From Microstegium vimineum (taxonomy: Eukaryota; Streptophyta; Magnoliopsida; Poales; Poaceae): a stretch of 64,000 nucleotides of DNA. Under the pieces are notes generated by a model, which had not been told where the DNA came from, made no database searches, and saw only the letters and a program-made list of their open reading frames with translations. This document shows positions 22,370 to 33,797 of the stretch, piece after piece. The stretch is taken from the NCBI GenBank assembly GCA_022036555.1, contig CM039124.1, positions 55,086,456-55,150,455 on the forward strand, given 5' to 3'. Numbering within the stretch: position 1 is the first letter of the stretch; every line of letters starts with the position of its first letter. The position numbers and the translations under genes were made by a program.

Positions 22370-23117
22370 GCCCCCTTGCTGGCGGACGAACGACAGACAG
22401 AGAGAGCGTCTTATTCGGTGCGAGATTTTGGGCCGCTACGCATGGTTGCCAGGAAAGAAGCCCAGTCATCCTCCTTCACTCAAGCAAGGAAAGCCCAGTA
22501 GCCCACGGCTAGTGCTCGCCGCCGAACCTCACTCACCACTGCGCACGCACGTCCGCAACTGTACCTTCTCTCGGCGGTGCCCCTGTACGCTGTACACGGG
22601 GGAGTGACGGGGAGCCGCAGGGCGAGGTGGCTCAGCTGGTGCTGTGTGCATCTTACCTAGGACTAGGAGTGGCGCGCCTAGGTTGGCTTGTATGCTGCGA
22701 CGCATTTGTACAACTCATAAGTGAGTAGATGTTGTTTTTAACTATTTTGTTGTGACCAAACAAATAAGATGCGGTAGCTGCTCCGGCGCAGGCGACGCCG
22801 ACCGAGCCACCGTGGATCGCCGGCTGTCCGTCCAGGTGGCCGCCGGTCAGGTTAGTCGCCAGCCATCGACCGCCACGACCAAGAAATAAAGCTGCTGATC
22901 GATACGCGCGTTCCAGAGTTCAGAATCTGCCGGTGGGGCTGGTGTGGTGCTGGTCTGCTGGAGTTTCCTTGCTCCCCGACCCGCGTACTGCAAGTACGGC
23001 CGGCAACTGGACATGGCGCCACATAGTTTTGTTGACAGGAGAGATCGAATGCTGGACAGAGAGTTGTCTCTCCGCCGCGTGCAGCCGCGCGCTGTACGCA
23101 GCAATTTCCCTCCTCGA
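22370..23117. other. Intergenic DNA right of the gap
   Basis: GC-rich sequence with short frames on both strands and no recognised protein. Because the neighbouring gap is of unknown length, part of a gene could be hidden here. No evidence supports one. Confidence 0.35.
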
Positions 23118-23359
23118 GGCCTTGTTTAGATCCCTCAAAATTTTAAATTTTCTGTCACATCTCCATCACATCAGATCTTTAAACGTATACATATAGTATT
23201 AAATATAGATAAAAAATATAACTAATTACACAATTTATCTATAATTTGTGAGACGAATCTTTTAAATCTAATTACTTTATAATTAAACAATAATTACCAC
23301 GTATAAACGAAAGCACTATAGTTTTAAAATTCCAAATAATTTTAAAACTAAACAAGGCC
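23118..23359. mobile_element. MITE with GGCCTTGTTTAG ends, 242 bp
   Basis: The left end is GGCCTTGTTTAGATCCC and the right end reads AAAACTAAACAAGGCC, giving 12-bp perfect terminal inverted repeats. Subterminal aaaattttaaatttt / aaaattccaaataatttt also pair. The body contains the words tataatttgtgagacgaat and cacgtataaacg, typical of a very common small sorghum/maize MITE. Target duplication is unclear. Confidence 0.8.
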
Positions 23360-23924
23360 TCAATCCTCCCTCACGTCGTGGACTGGACTGATGATTTAAC
23401 AGCTGACCCACCGAGCGCATCCAGCCAGCCACTCACGCTCACCTGCCTCCGCCGCCTGCCCTGATTCCAGACTTGGACACCACGGACCAACACGGTACGG
23501 CCCCGCCGCCGCGGTAAACTTGGCGTTCACTCCAGTCTTTCACTCCAGTCTTTCTCTGCCAAGTGCCAAGCTAACGGCAAAAGGGAAGAAAACCAGGTGA
23601 TGCTCGTGCGCACAGGAAAAAAAAAGTGTCACATTATGAGGTTTCAACACACAAATCTATTCGGGATTCCTTGCAACTGCCAATCGGCTGGACATGCTGG
23701 CTAAATCCACAGAGACGGACAGACCAGGGACAGGGAGGGTGCCGTCGATCGTGCTCGTGCGTGCGTCGTGCAAGCCTCTTTGTTTGACACACGCTGTCTT
23801 TTTCTTCTTTTGTACAGTACGCACGCACGTACCAAGAAGAGGATACTCATCAATGTTGTTGGAGATCACCACAGCCAGCGTGGCCTGTGCTGCAGTAGTG
23901 AGCTCACCACCTACTGTATCTTTG
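23360..23924. other. Intergenic DNA, no gene recognised
   Basis: Mixed composition. A short direct repeat, cactccagtcttt, occurs twice at about 23528-23553. Nothing else is supported. Confidence 0.35.
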
Positions 23925-23926
23925 TA

Positions 23927-24185
23927 CTCCCTCCGTATTCTAATTAGAGGACGTTTTAGACAAGTTTTGAGTCAAACATTAGGAATATAAATCATCAATA
24001 ACTTTTAAGTTGTTGAGATTGTAAATGTAAAAATTATATGAATAGATTTGTCTTGAAAAATACTTTCATAAAAATATACATGTATTGTTATTCCATAAAT
24101 ATTTTTATAAAAATAAGAGGTTAAAGTTGTGTTTGGGAGACCATGTCACCGTCCAAAACATCCTCTAATTAGGATACGGAGGGAG
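23927..24185. mobile_element. Stowaway-type MITE, 259 bp
   Basis: Long inverted ends: CTCCCTCCGTATTCTAATTA followed by gaggacgtttt at the left, and aaaacatcctctaattag followed by gatacggagggag at the right. TA flanks both sides (23925-23926, 24186-24187). The ends match almost perfectly, so the copy is comparatively young. Confidence 0.9.
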
Positions 24186-24187
24186 TA

Positions 24188-24894
24188 TACTACTAGTATT
24201 TATGAACAGTAACAATAATATCGGACAAAAATACATTTACCTGCCATGTTTACTCGGTCAGGCGGCTTCACACAAATTGTTACACTTGGCACTGTGCGCC
24301 GAGGTCACCTTTGCCCTATCTCGGGCCCTGTTGGGTGGCATTGTGTTGGGTGGTCGCAGCGTACGGGACCGGGCACGGTTGGCTGCTTGCTGCCGCTCCC
24401 TAGCTAACTTCAACTGCCGTCAGAGCTCAGCTCAGGAAAAAGGTCGGTCGAGGCCACGCATCCGCAGGCAGAATCCGGGCGCAGCCGCTGGCGAGTGGCG
24501 ATGTCGCTGGACCACGGCCCACGGGGTCCCCTTGGCCCTCTCCTTCCCTCTCACGCGTTTCGTTTCGTTTCGTCAGTTGGCCTGTGAACAGGACGAGCCA
24601 AAGTACTGTAGCAGATTTCGAAGCACTACCAGAAACATTCCCGCAATTACTTGCCCAGTCTTAAATTAAAATAAAGCCGTTGAGATTGGATGCGTTTCTT
24701 CCATTGACATAGGCTTCGGGACCAGAGACCTGATGCTACCAGTGCGTCTATTTTTATCTGAAGAAACCAAAGCCACGTTATCCACAGCATTTTCAGAAAG
24801 CTGCTTTCCGGCCGCAGCTACAGGCCGAGGTTGCGCTTGCGCACAATCACCCCGCCCCCCCCCCCCCCCCCCCCGCCGTACTAGTAGTTAGCAT
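24188..24894. other. Intergenic DNA with a poly-C tract
   Basis: No gene is recognised. A run of 20 consecutive C (24855-24874) precedes the fold-back element. A 155-codon frame at 24202-24669 lacks any recognisable feature and is not called. Confidence 0.4.
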
Positions 24895-25494
24895 CAGGGT
24901 TTTTCAATCCGACCGGTCGCCGGTAACCGGTCCCCGGCGGTTGGGCGGTTACCGACCGGTTACCGGTCCAAACCGAACGGTTTAGATTTTGAATTCAAAC
25001 AGCGTAGTTCAAACGGTTTGAGACCGGTAACCGGTCAAACAGGGCCGGTTACTGACCGGTTTGAACGGTTACCGACCGGTTTGGGACCGACGGTGCCGCC
25101 CCAAACCGAATTTCAAATTTGAAAAAAAAAATCGAAAATGCTGAAAAAATTCCTAAAAATAGTTCATGATTTGTAGATTCGAATGGTGCAAATTTTTTTC
25201 AAATTAGAGTTCGTTTGCTATTTATTTTGACGCGTACAAGTTTGGAAAAAATAGAAAAGATCCTTTTTCTTTTTTTTTAAACTTGTACACGTCAAAATAA
25301 ATAGCAAACGAACTCCAATTTGAAAAATTTGTACACCATTCGACTCTATAAATCATGAACTATTTTTAGGAATTTTTTCAGCATTTTCGATTTTTTTTTA
25401 AATTTGAAATTTGAATTCAAACCGGTACCGAAACCGAACCGGTCCCGGCCGGTTTGTCCGTTACCGAACGGTTACCGCGGTTTGAAAAACCCTA
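24895..25494. mobile_element. Fold-back hAT-type element, 600 bp, with ACCGGT repeats
   Basis: The left terminus is CAGGGTTTTTCAA and the right terminus reads TTGAAAAACCCTA, the classic CAGGG...CCCTG ends of hAT transposons with the last base changed. Flanks gttagcat (24887-24894) and gttagctt (25495-25502) match at 7 of 8 bases, as expected for the 8-bp hAT target duplication. The outer parts hold more than a dozen copies of ACCGGT-, GGTTACCG- or CCGAACGG-type motifs. The inner 260 bp form a long, nearly perfect inverted repeat centred near 25262, for example aacttgtacacgtcaaaata against tattttgacgcgtacaagtt. No transposase is encoded. Confidence 0.88.
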
Positions 25495-25502
25495 GTTAGC
25501 TT

Positions 25503-26136
25503 CACCTTGAACTGACGTCGAGGCAGGCAACCCAAACAGGCAAACACCCAGCGCAAAGTGTCTTTGCAAGCAAAACTGAACTGAAACGACCTGCTCTCCT
25601 CCATCTCCATGCCCAGAAGAAAAAGGCTAGTACTACTACAGAAAGGGGAGCTGGTATTACGCTACTAGAGTCATGCGAATGTTTTCTCGCATGGATGTCA
25701 ACCGTCGCACCGAAAACCTCAGTCACCGGTCACCGGTGGCAGTTTATCAGGTCTTGGTAAAAACAAGCTGCTGCTAGTACTGTATATACGGTTGCCGTCA
25801 ACTTGAATGCACAGAAAGTATCCAAAAGAAAAAGGGCTAATGTCACCTGAAATTGGCGTTTTTGTTAGCAAGTTGAGCGAAAGCTACGTACAGGACGTTG
25901 AATAATCTAGGCTCTAATAAATTGCACGATTTATTGCGGTTACAGATGATTTATAAAAATAATTTATTGTGAGCATGACTACAAAGTAGAATTAATATCT
26001 AATATCAATTTTTTTATAGTTTCCTTTACAGCGATTTTTTTACAGCTATTACTAGTAGAAAGAGTATTCAACATTAATGAGTGTGGTAGCAAGTCAGCTG
26101 GGAATTTCTTTACTTTGTTCGATTTGTTTAGCGGCG
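25503..26136. other. Intergenic DNA, no gene recognised
   Basis: Ordinary sequence that becomes AT-rich after 25900. A word pair, cagtcaccggtcaccggtgg, near 25720 is a short palindromic run. Nothing else is supported. Confidence 0.35.
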
Positions 26137-26141
26137 AGTCA

Positions 26142-26246
26142 TGTTGGAGTTGTTCCAAATTCACTCCAGGATATAGGCTGGGCTCCCATCAGGCATCGCC
26201 CCTGTGGTCGGGGGTGCGGGGGGCGGAGCCCCCGCGGTACGGTACG

Positions 26247-26287
<41 letters not shown>

Positions 26288-26488
26288 CTTGCTAGGGTTT
26301 CATGGAGACTCGATTCTCTTGTAAGCCGCCATAGGCGTGTAACCCAAAATCTTGAGATATAGTGAGATTGTTGCTGGCTGGTGCCCGTGGTTTTTCCTCT
26401 TCACATCGAAGGGGTTTTCCACGTTAAATCGTGTGTCTCCTCTGTGGCTTAATTCTTTACTTCATATTCCTATACGTCGTTCATAACA
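26142..26488. mobile_element. Solo LTR (probably Ty1/copia), 347 bp, with AGTCA target duplication
   Basis: The element begins TGTTGGAGTTG and ends CATAACA, so it has the 5'-TG...CA-3' borders of an LTR. It is flanked by a perfect 5-bp target duplication AGTCA (26137-26141 and 26489-26493). The 3' part contains gtggtttttcctcttcacatcg and gggttttccacgttaaatcg in pieces, wording typical of grass Ty1/copia LTR ends. A perfect (TA)n microsatellite lies inside. There are no internal retrotransposon genes or second LTR, so this is the product of LTR-LTR recombination. Confidence 0.88.
26248..26285. repeat. (TA)19 microsatellite within the solo LTR
   Basis: A perfect alternating TA tract of about 38 bp. 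It probably grew after insertion and should be length-polymorphic. Confidence 0.9.
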
Positions 26489-26660
26489 AGTCAAAGCGTA
26501 GTATAGAGGAAAAAAAACACAGAATACGTCTTCCTACGTGGCGCCTACGTGGGCGTACACGACGTCCAGCGGAGCGGAGCTAGAAATTCTCCTGGCCCCC
26601 GGGGGGCTGCACCGCTACGCGCACCCGGCGATGCCCACACGAAATCCCCCGCTTCCCCTC

Positions 26661-26668
26661 TATTTATA
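26661..26668 (+). promoter_or_regulatory. TATA box of the DRIP-type RING gene
   Basis: TATTTATA lies 307 bp upstream of the start codon and 173 bp downstream of the solo LTR, in a CT-rich core-promoter context. Transcription would start near 26695, giving a GC-rich leader of about 270 bp. Confidence 0.55.
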
Positions 26669-26967
26669 CACAGCACCACAATACGGCGATATAAAACAGA
26701 CACAAGAGTACTCAGCCGGCCCCTTCTCTCCCACCCGCACCCGGCGCCTCGCCGGAGCTCCGCCGCCGCCGCCGCCTCGGTCCGGTTCCGCAGCGTCAGA
26801 CACCGACGCCGCCGCAACTCCGTGGAATGCCCTCAGATACGCCGTCCCGCGCTGCGTCTTCCTGAGGCCGAGGCTCCGACGCCGCCGAACCCGTTCGTCC
26901 CACGGGCCCGGAGCAGGAAGAGGGAGGGGAGCTGCTGCTCGGCGGCCGCCGAGGAGGATCCTAGGTG

Positions 26968-29900
26968 ATGGGAACCGCGTGGGGGTTGGCCCGCGTGCGG
27001 CGGGAGGCGCTCGCCGCGTGCATGACGTGCCCGCTCTGCCGGGGACTTCTCAGGGAGGCCACCGCCATAACCCTGTGCCTCCACACATGTGAGTTTCTTC
27101 TTCTCTCTCTCTTGCCCTCCCTCCCTCGCGACCCTCGCTGTCTCTGTCCCGTTCGTTCGTTCGAGCTCTCTATCCGCGCGCGCCCGCGCCGGAGGCGGCC
27201 ACGGTTTACCCCGCCCGCGCCACGCGCCCCCCGCGTGGGCGCTCGTCTCCTCGCGTTTGCGTCCTTCGTTTTGGTGTCGGATTCTTCTTGTTCTCTCGTT
27301 CAGATGCCCCCGGCGATCGGGCTGGTGTCCGATGCGAGCTCTTTGATCCCAGGAGGGTGGCGAACGCGCTGCCTTTCGCGTGGATTGTGGTCGTGGCTTT
27401 CGTCGCGCCGGCCATGCGTGGTTGCCCGTGGTGGCCACCTCGCGCCGCGTTCGCGTTTGCTTCCCCGTGGCCTGGCCGGCGTTGTTGCTGGAGGCTAGGA
27501 GCTCAGCGGGTGTCGGGGTTTCGTGCCCGGCTCCCCCCCGGGGATGCATGGTTCTTCCCATCCCACGCCCCCGTGCATCTAGTGTTTTCTCTGCTTGTTC
27601 TTGACGATCCCGAGGTGTCCCGTGGCGCCTCTTGATCTGCACGAGGTCCAAAAGGCGCGGGCTTTATTTTCTCCTGTCCTGAACCACGTCTGCTTTGTCA
27701 ACGCGGAGCTACGCGCCAGCTGCCGCGGGAGCTACCCGGGGACGGCCCAGCGCAGCGCTCCCGTCTACGGCGGCACGCTCGCGCTCGGTTTCTCGCCGCC
27801 GCCATGTCCCGGCCCTTATCTCGTTCCAGTGTGCTCGGTTCTTGCTCTGCCCGTCTGCCGAGTTGGTATTTGGTAATGCTGCGAAGCAGCAGCGCTCAGG
27901 CGGCCTCCTAGGCTTCATCAACGCCACTGCAGGCCATTCGCAGTCTGAAACTCGGAGCAGCCGTTGGGATGCGTGCCGCAAGTTATCTTGGCCCTGAACA
28001 GGCAGACCCTCGGCGGTGACCGCCGGTGCCACACATCCTCGTGGCTCTGTCTCCGATCCATGATTCCTGACGGGGTGATTGAACAACTTTCGGTGCATGA
28101 ACGCTTGCGGACCGCTGAGCTTTTAGTGCTAAGGGAAAAAGGCTGTAAAGCGCTGGCACTTGTTGCAAAATGTATGGGTGTCATGCATCGAGGCATTCTA
28201 GTAGTTTCCTGTGAGTTCACTAAGGGTCGGTAAGTTTAAGAAGGGTGCCATTATAGCTTGCTTCTGATAAGAAACGTGGTCTCCGATTAGCTGGAGTCCT
28301 CATGCTTATTACTGATAGAATGGGAATTTGAATTCAGTTGGATGCTGTGATTGTGTACTGCCTTCTACTCGTAGTAGTTATCCGTTCAAGGGGTTGTGAC
28401 TTGTATAAGGAAATTAGTTTTAGTGTTCACGCTATATACTGTATATGGTTTGATCTGCAGTTCTCCAGCATTCTTGATCGATAAAATATTTCTTGGTTTT
28501 GCTGAATATCAAGTCAGGCAGGGCTGCTGAACCATGTATTATAGATGTCAACCATGTAGCAAAGTTTTTTGAAAGTAACCATGCAGCAAAGTGCAGCTCA
28601 TATCCTTGTAGGAACCGTAGACCAAAGGAAACACTTCACTAGGTAGGAGCTTGCAGAGTTTGTGTTCCAAAAATTGCAAGTTACTAGTTGTTTTAAAAGA
28701 AGTTCACACGTGTTGTTACTGTTATCAGTTTTTTTTTTAACCAATTTCTGAATCTAGCTTGCTTGTCTTATTAGAATTTCTCCTATTTACTATGTCTTTG
28801 ACAGTTTGTCGGGAGTGCATTATGGAGAAAATAAATGATGAGGAAATTGACTGTTGCCCAGTATGCAACATTGATCTTGGTTGTGACCCTGAAGAGAAAC
28901 TCAGGTGAATCAGTTGTTCTAACTTTTGAGTTTCTTCTGTAAAACATAGTTTCTACTTTCTCCTTACCCCGTTCTGGCAATGCCTTCTGCATTCAATTTT
29001 TTGTACAAGTGCAACCATGAAGATGAAGCATTACGCATTAGTATGATACATCATGCTATTGCTAATGAATAATAAAACCGTGTATCTTGAAAAAATTTCT
29101 GACAAACTTGGCCAGTAATGGCACCAAGTTCAACTGACCAAGGGATGGTCAAAGTGCAGAGAAAGGATTACAGAGATGATCATAATGGATAAAAACCCCA
29201 TCTGTAGTGCTATTTGCCTAGGATATCTGCAATTCAGAGTTTCAGACAAGCAATCTCCGTCATAAATATAGCTTGGCGTTTTAGGTTTAATGCTTAAATT
29301 ACTTGGAGTATAAACATTAATTTTCTTTCTACACTGTCGTTTCCTTTTAAATCGCATATTCGCATATAGCATTTATTGAACCAGCGTTTAGTCCATGTTC
29401 TATTGATAGTTTGACTATGGCATGCTCTATTGTTGACATATCATATCTGATTGAAAATCATTTCTTATGATTATCACTTTAGGGAGGACATAAGCTTGTA
29501 ATGCACATTTATGGATCATGTTTTTTAATTTGACAAAAGTTGGAGAAACCAGCCTCTCATGTCACTTCCTACGTTTTGTACTGTAGTTCTTTATTGAATA
29601 CTTTTTGCCTCAAGTGCCCATTTTTTTATTATGTAAACAGAATTTTGGGCCATAGTGTTGCCGCTTCTTATTTATTTCTAGTGCATCAACTGATCAGCTA
29701 TGAATTAATGCTACCTAACTGTGATCATTTCCTTGTTTGAAGGCCTGACCACAACCTTCAAGATATCAGGAATAAGGTATTTCCAATTAAAAAGATAAAT
29801 GTTGATGCTCCAAAGGCTGTAACAACATTGCCAGCAAAGAGAAAACAGAGGTCCCTTTCTTCCTTGGTGGTTGACACTCCAAGCGTAGTAAAGCGGACTG

Positions 29901-32077
29901 GTTTGACTGGAAAGAGAACCAAAGCTAAAAGGAAGGCAACAGCTTCTCGTGCAACTTCTCCCATTAATAATGGAACCATGAGATTACCAACTAAATCTGA
30001 AAATCAAGATCAGAAGACTGAGAAAAGCTCTGCATCACAATCTACCAAGGTGGCAACAACTGCAAACAAAACTGAAAATCAAGATCCAAAGAAGACCAGG
30101 AAAACTTTGGCAAAACAGTCGACCAGGGCAGCAACACCAGCAAACAAAAAACAGGTAAATATGGAGAACCATCTGATGTTTGTAACATCACATTATTTTA
30201 TGTGAAAGTTTTGTGTGGATTCTCTTGTAAAAATGGCTTGTTCTCACACATCATTATGCTGCAAAACAGCGAAATACAGATGTAGAAGTTTCAAGTAAGC
30301 CACCTTCCGAAAATAGAAAGAACAGCAAGACAGCTGACAAGGATGAGCTCCGTAAATCTTCAAAAGTACCTAGGTCAACTCCCAAAATCCATGCCGTCAA
30401 TGAAGAGCAAATAAAAGAGAAAGAGAGTGAACTCCCAACAAGGAAAGGAGAGACAGACAACAAAGTGGTTATTCCTGGGACAAGTGTGAGAGAACAATCA
30501 AATAACTCAAATCTTAAAGAGAAAAATGACGGCAGTTTTCCAGAATCTTCACCATTGAAAGATAAAGCAACAACAAAGCATGATTCGTTCCAAGGAACGC
30601 TTGGTTCTGCAGGCGATTTGCATGATCCAATAACTACTCCGGTGTGGTTCTCGTTAATTTCTTTGCCTGACCAGTAAGTATTCATACTGAACTGTTGCTT
30701 TCTTAAAAGCTGAGGAAACTCTTTTAAAAAAATAGTATTCATAGTGAACTAATGATTGTGATGATAATCTTATTTCATTTTCTGAGTTTTAAGTCAAAAT
30801 GCTAACTGGTTTTCAGGAAGGAAGATCCACAATTGCCTCAGTTATCAAAGACTTACATGAGAATCAAGTGAGTTCCATTTAGTCCTGTAATTTCTTTTGA
30901 CTCTTGCCATGCTCGGAAGCTCTTGTGCATAGTTTAGAGTTGTCCAATTCTTTGTGGAAGTAGTCTGCTCCAGGCTGTTCAACTTACCATGATGCTGATA
31001 ATATTTCTTCTCAAGTCTACATGGCTGTAGTAATGTTACCATCTCTACATGGCATTAGTTTGAGCTCTGGAATTTTGTTCAAGAACTTCTTTGGGCCATT
31101 CTAACTTGTTTTCTGCACTGGGAATTTATTTTTTCTCAGTACTAGTACGTGTTCTGTTCCCTGACATTTAATTCCTTTCTTCGGTTTAATTTTTGTCGTT
31201 GTTTCAGAGACAGCAGTTTGCAGATTTCCTCGGTACAGAGGTACATCATGAAGAAACTGGATCTAGCTAATGAAAATGAGGTGATTTACTCAGATGTTGC
31301 TACACTTCCATTTTTGTTATTAATCACAATAAAAAACTGAGCTGGACACTTATTGACTGATTTTAGAGTACCGAATCGACATAGACAATTAGACATACTT
31401 ATCAGCCAGACTTATTTTGGACTTATTTTTGTTATTAATCACAATAAAAAACTTAGGTGGACACTTCTTTTGGACTTATCAGCCGCACTTCAGCTTATTG
31501 TCTCTCACATGACACTATTGAATTAGCCAAAATCAACCGGCTTGTAGTTCAAAAGATTTGCATGGCGAATTGTGTTCTCCTGTCCCCTAGAAATTAGCCC
31601 TTTTGTCACCTATTTTACATTTCTCTAGGAGATCATCAATTTCAGCTGGAAATCTCCTAGAGAAAAGCTCTTGTCACCATGGACTGATGACATCCATATA
31701 CTTGAACGCCTTAGTATCTTTCTGTTCTTGTTTGCACTAATGCTTTGAGTTCATGAAAAGAAGGCGCTAACGATTCTTCTGTAGATGACAGGAATTCTGA
31801 TGATTGATTCCATCTTTTTTATCTTTATCTGATCTCTGTTCCTCTTCCTCTCCAACTGCAGGTGGAGATCATCTGCCATGGCGAGCCGATCTGCCCCTCA
31901 AGCTCGCTGCATGGGCTGATGGAGCTGTGTCATCGTAGACAGCCGACAGAGCCTGTGGAGGCGTCGGTGGGCGCGCCAGCCAACGAGTTCGTCATGGTGC
32001 TGGGCTACCGCCGCCGCCGCCGCCCTTATTCGATGCTGGTGCCCAGCACCGTCGCCGTGCCTCCAAAGCCCTCCTGA
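26968..32077 (+). CDS. RING-type E3 ubiquitin ligase, DRIP-like (7 exons, 458 aa)
   Basis: Exons are 26968-27088, 28805-28904, 29743-30154, 30270-30673, 30817-30867, 31208-31280 and 31862-32077, all GT-AG with consistent phases. The N-terminal C3HC4 RING has Cys21/24, Cys37, His39, Cys42/45 and Cys58/61 (CPLC...CLHTFCRECI...CPVC), and it spans the first intron. It is followed by the conserved PDHNLQDIRNKVFP. A long Lys/Ser/Thr-rich, probably disordered basic linker holds two related segments (TKSENQDQKTEKSS... and NKTENQDPKKTRK...). The C-terminal ubiquitin-like (RAWUL-like) module includes TTPVWFSLISLPDQ, YIMKKLDL and VEIICHGEPI. This architecture is that of Arabidopsis DRIP1/2, nuclear E3 ligases that ubiquitinate DREB2A and so restrain drought responses. 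The start is the ATG directly preceding the RING. The long first intron (1.7 kb) is GC-rich at its 5' end, which creates shadow frames. Confidence 0.92.
31311..31466. repeat. Direct duplication in intron 6 of the RING gene
   Basis: The word ttgttattaatcacaataaa followed by aaact and ggacactt occurs at about 31314 and again at about 31428, with a period of about 114 bp. The interval contains cttatcagccagacttattttggactt, resembling the hAT-type MITE seen at 20013 and 58533. The duplication could be a footprint of that insertion. Confidence 0.65.
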
Positions 32078-32544
32078 AGCGGTCTGCAAGCGTGGCTGCA
32101 CCACCGGCCGCGGAGCCTTGAACTGCACTGCCCCGTTCGCTTTTGTCCATCCTCAGTCACAGCCTAGCCGTTTAGGATAAAACAGAAGAAAGAAATTACC
32201 CCTACAGTTTTTTTTACTCATTTCTTAGACTTTCTTTTGGATCGTACTCGATTTCTTAGACTTTTGTAAAGAAAGAGGGAGAGAGGGGAAAGAAGTTAGT
32301 CTACCAGCAGTCTGTGGTAAATGGTGTTATATTAAGCACCTTACTTATTAAACAATCGTGTTTACTCTAACGACATTTCTGACGGAAAAAGTTAGGGTCA
32401 AATCGATCTTGTGTTGTTGCGCCGTGATTCTTCGTTCGCCCATTGCCGTGCCAGGCACCGGTAACTGTCTCTACGGCAAAGCATAGCAGGCTGGCTGCTG
32501 CACAGCACAAGCCATGCTGGCGGCGCACACAATTCACAGCCGTA
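32078..32544 (+). other. 3' untranslated region of the RING gene and intergenic DNA
   Basis: Sequence after the stop codon is non-coding. attaagcaccttacttattaaac near 32330-32353 is AT-rich and could include the polyadenylation signal. Beyond that nothing is recognised. Confidence 0.35.
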
Positions 32545-32907
32545 GAGTGTGTTTGGTTGGTCGGTTTGCTAGTGGTTGGCTAAAAAAACTAAGTCTGGTT
32601 CCCTCAAACCTGGTGTATACAATGCAAGAGGCTTGTGTTTGATTTTCAGTACTAGCTAAGCCTACATTGTCTAGATCTTATTTGGTTGCCTGTATATTGG
32701 ATGCAATGACCTTGTAAATATCAGACTTAGCTAGCACAAGCCTGGCTCCGTGAGAACGCCCACCTCCTGCGTTTCCAGTAAACCTGGTTAGAGGACTCTT
32801 TTTGCACTAGCTAAGCCTGGCTTAGAAGCTTGTACAGCTAACCAAACATTTCATTCTTACATTGCTAGAGCCTGAGCAGGAGCTAAGCCACCTAACCAAA
32901 CATACTC
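32545..32907. mobile_element. Non-autonomous element with GTGTTTGGTTGG ends, about 360 bp
   Basis: The left end is gagtgtgtttggttggtcgg and the right end reads cctaaccaaacatactc, inverted copies with three mismatches. Internal repeats of the words gctagctaagcctggctt and ctagctaagcct are seen on both sides, giving a structured hAT-like MITE. No clear target duplication could be defined. Confidence 0.6.
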
Positions 32908-33204
32908 ATACTGCGCGGCTGTGAAGCTGGTGCGTGCAGCAGAAACGCTTCACGAGCTGAGCTTGAGCTCCACGGCTCCACGTCATGCCTGGACTGCCCT
33001 GACGGCTGACGGTGACAAGCTCACAAGCAGCTGGCCCAGCGAAAGGACGTGCCTGCGAATCTCTTCACTTGGCTTCCAAGAAAGCGAGGGCGGGGCGGCC
33101 GTTGTTCTGAGCGAAGCAAAGCCGAGGGCCGCGGTGTTGACTTTGACCATCCGTTGTTGAACGTGACTTGAAGCTTAGGCACGGATCCCACAAGTGTATA
33201 GTTT

Positions 33205-33548
33205 ATAGCGTCTCTAATGGTCTAGCTTATTGTTAGCTTATAAATTTTTTAATCACTAAATAATACAAGAGATAAGAGACTAGCATGGATTCAAGAGATA
33301 GTCTCATAGCACTCTTCTCTTACAGCACGATATTCAAGATAATCTCTCTCCACTATATGAGTTAGCTTAAGAGGTAATACTAGCTTATGCTGTTGGAGAG
33401 CCCTTAGCTGCCAAAATTAGCTGTAGTGCATTTAAACACCTCAGTTAAATAGTTAATAGCCCAGCTAATAGCTCAAAACGAGCTGTAGCTAATGAAAAAA
33501 AATATTAGCGAGATCTTATTAGCTAGATGATCCAACGGAACTTAGCCA
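33205..33548. mobile_element. Cluster of diverged MITE remnants
   Basis: The sequence agcgtctctaatggtctagc near 33207 with ctgttggagagcccttagc near 33390 gives a degraded inverted-repeat element whose body contains agagataagagact. It is followed by ccaaaattagctgtagtgc...ctcaaaacgagctgtagcta..., another AGCTAAT-rich remnant. Boundaries are approximate. Confidence 0.4.
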
Positions 33549-33551
33549 TTA

Positions 33552-33794
33552 GAGCAAGTATTATAGCAGGCTGTAAGCCGGCTAAATGCTGATGTGGAGG
33601 AGAGAAGGAAGGAGAGAGAAGGGAAGTGGGCTGTAAGCTTACAACCGGCTTGGGCATAAAAACCAAGAAAATCTATGAGATAGACGAGTGGACCATATAT
33701 TAATGAAGGAGACCTCACCACTGTATGGGTGGACTGGGAAAAGGCTATAACAAAGTTTACAGCTGACTTGTGGGCTGTATTATAATAGTTACTC
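33552..33794. mobile_element. Tourist-like (PIF/Harbinger) MITE, 243 bp
   Basis: Terminal inverted repeats are GAGCAAGTATTATAGCA at the left and TGTATTATAATAGTTACTC at the right. They are flanked by the 3-bp target duplication TTA (33549-33551 and 33795-33797), as expected for PIF/Harbinger elements. Subterminal ggctgtaagccggct / acagctgacttgtgggctgt also pair. Confidence 0.82.
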
Positions 33795-33797
33795 TTA

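Noticed and set aside
22196..22607. Frames reading through the N gap
   Set aside because: They include unknown bases and carry no recognisable motif.
26538..27651. Overlapping frames of 184 and 272 codons around the first exon of the RING gene
   Set aside because: They run through the GC-rich leader and intron 1. Only the frame with the RING cysteines continues correctly across splice sites.
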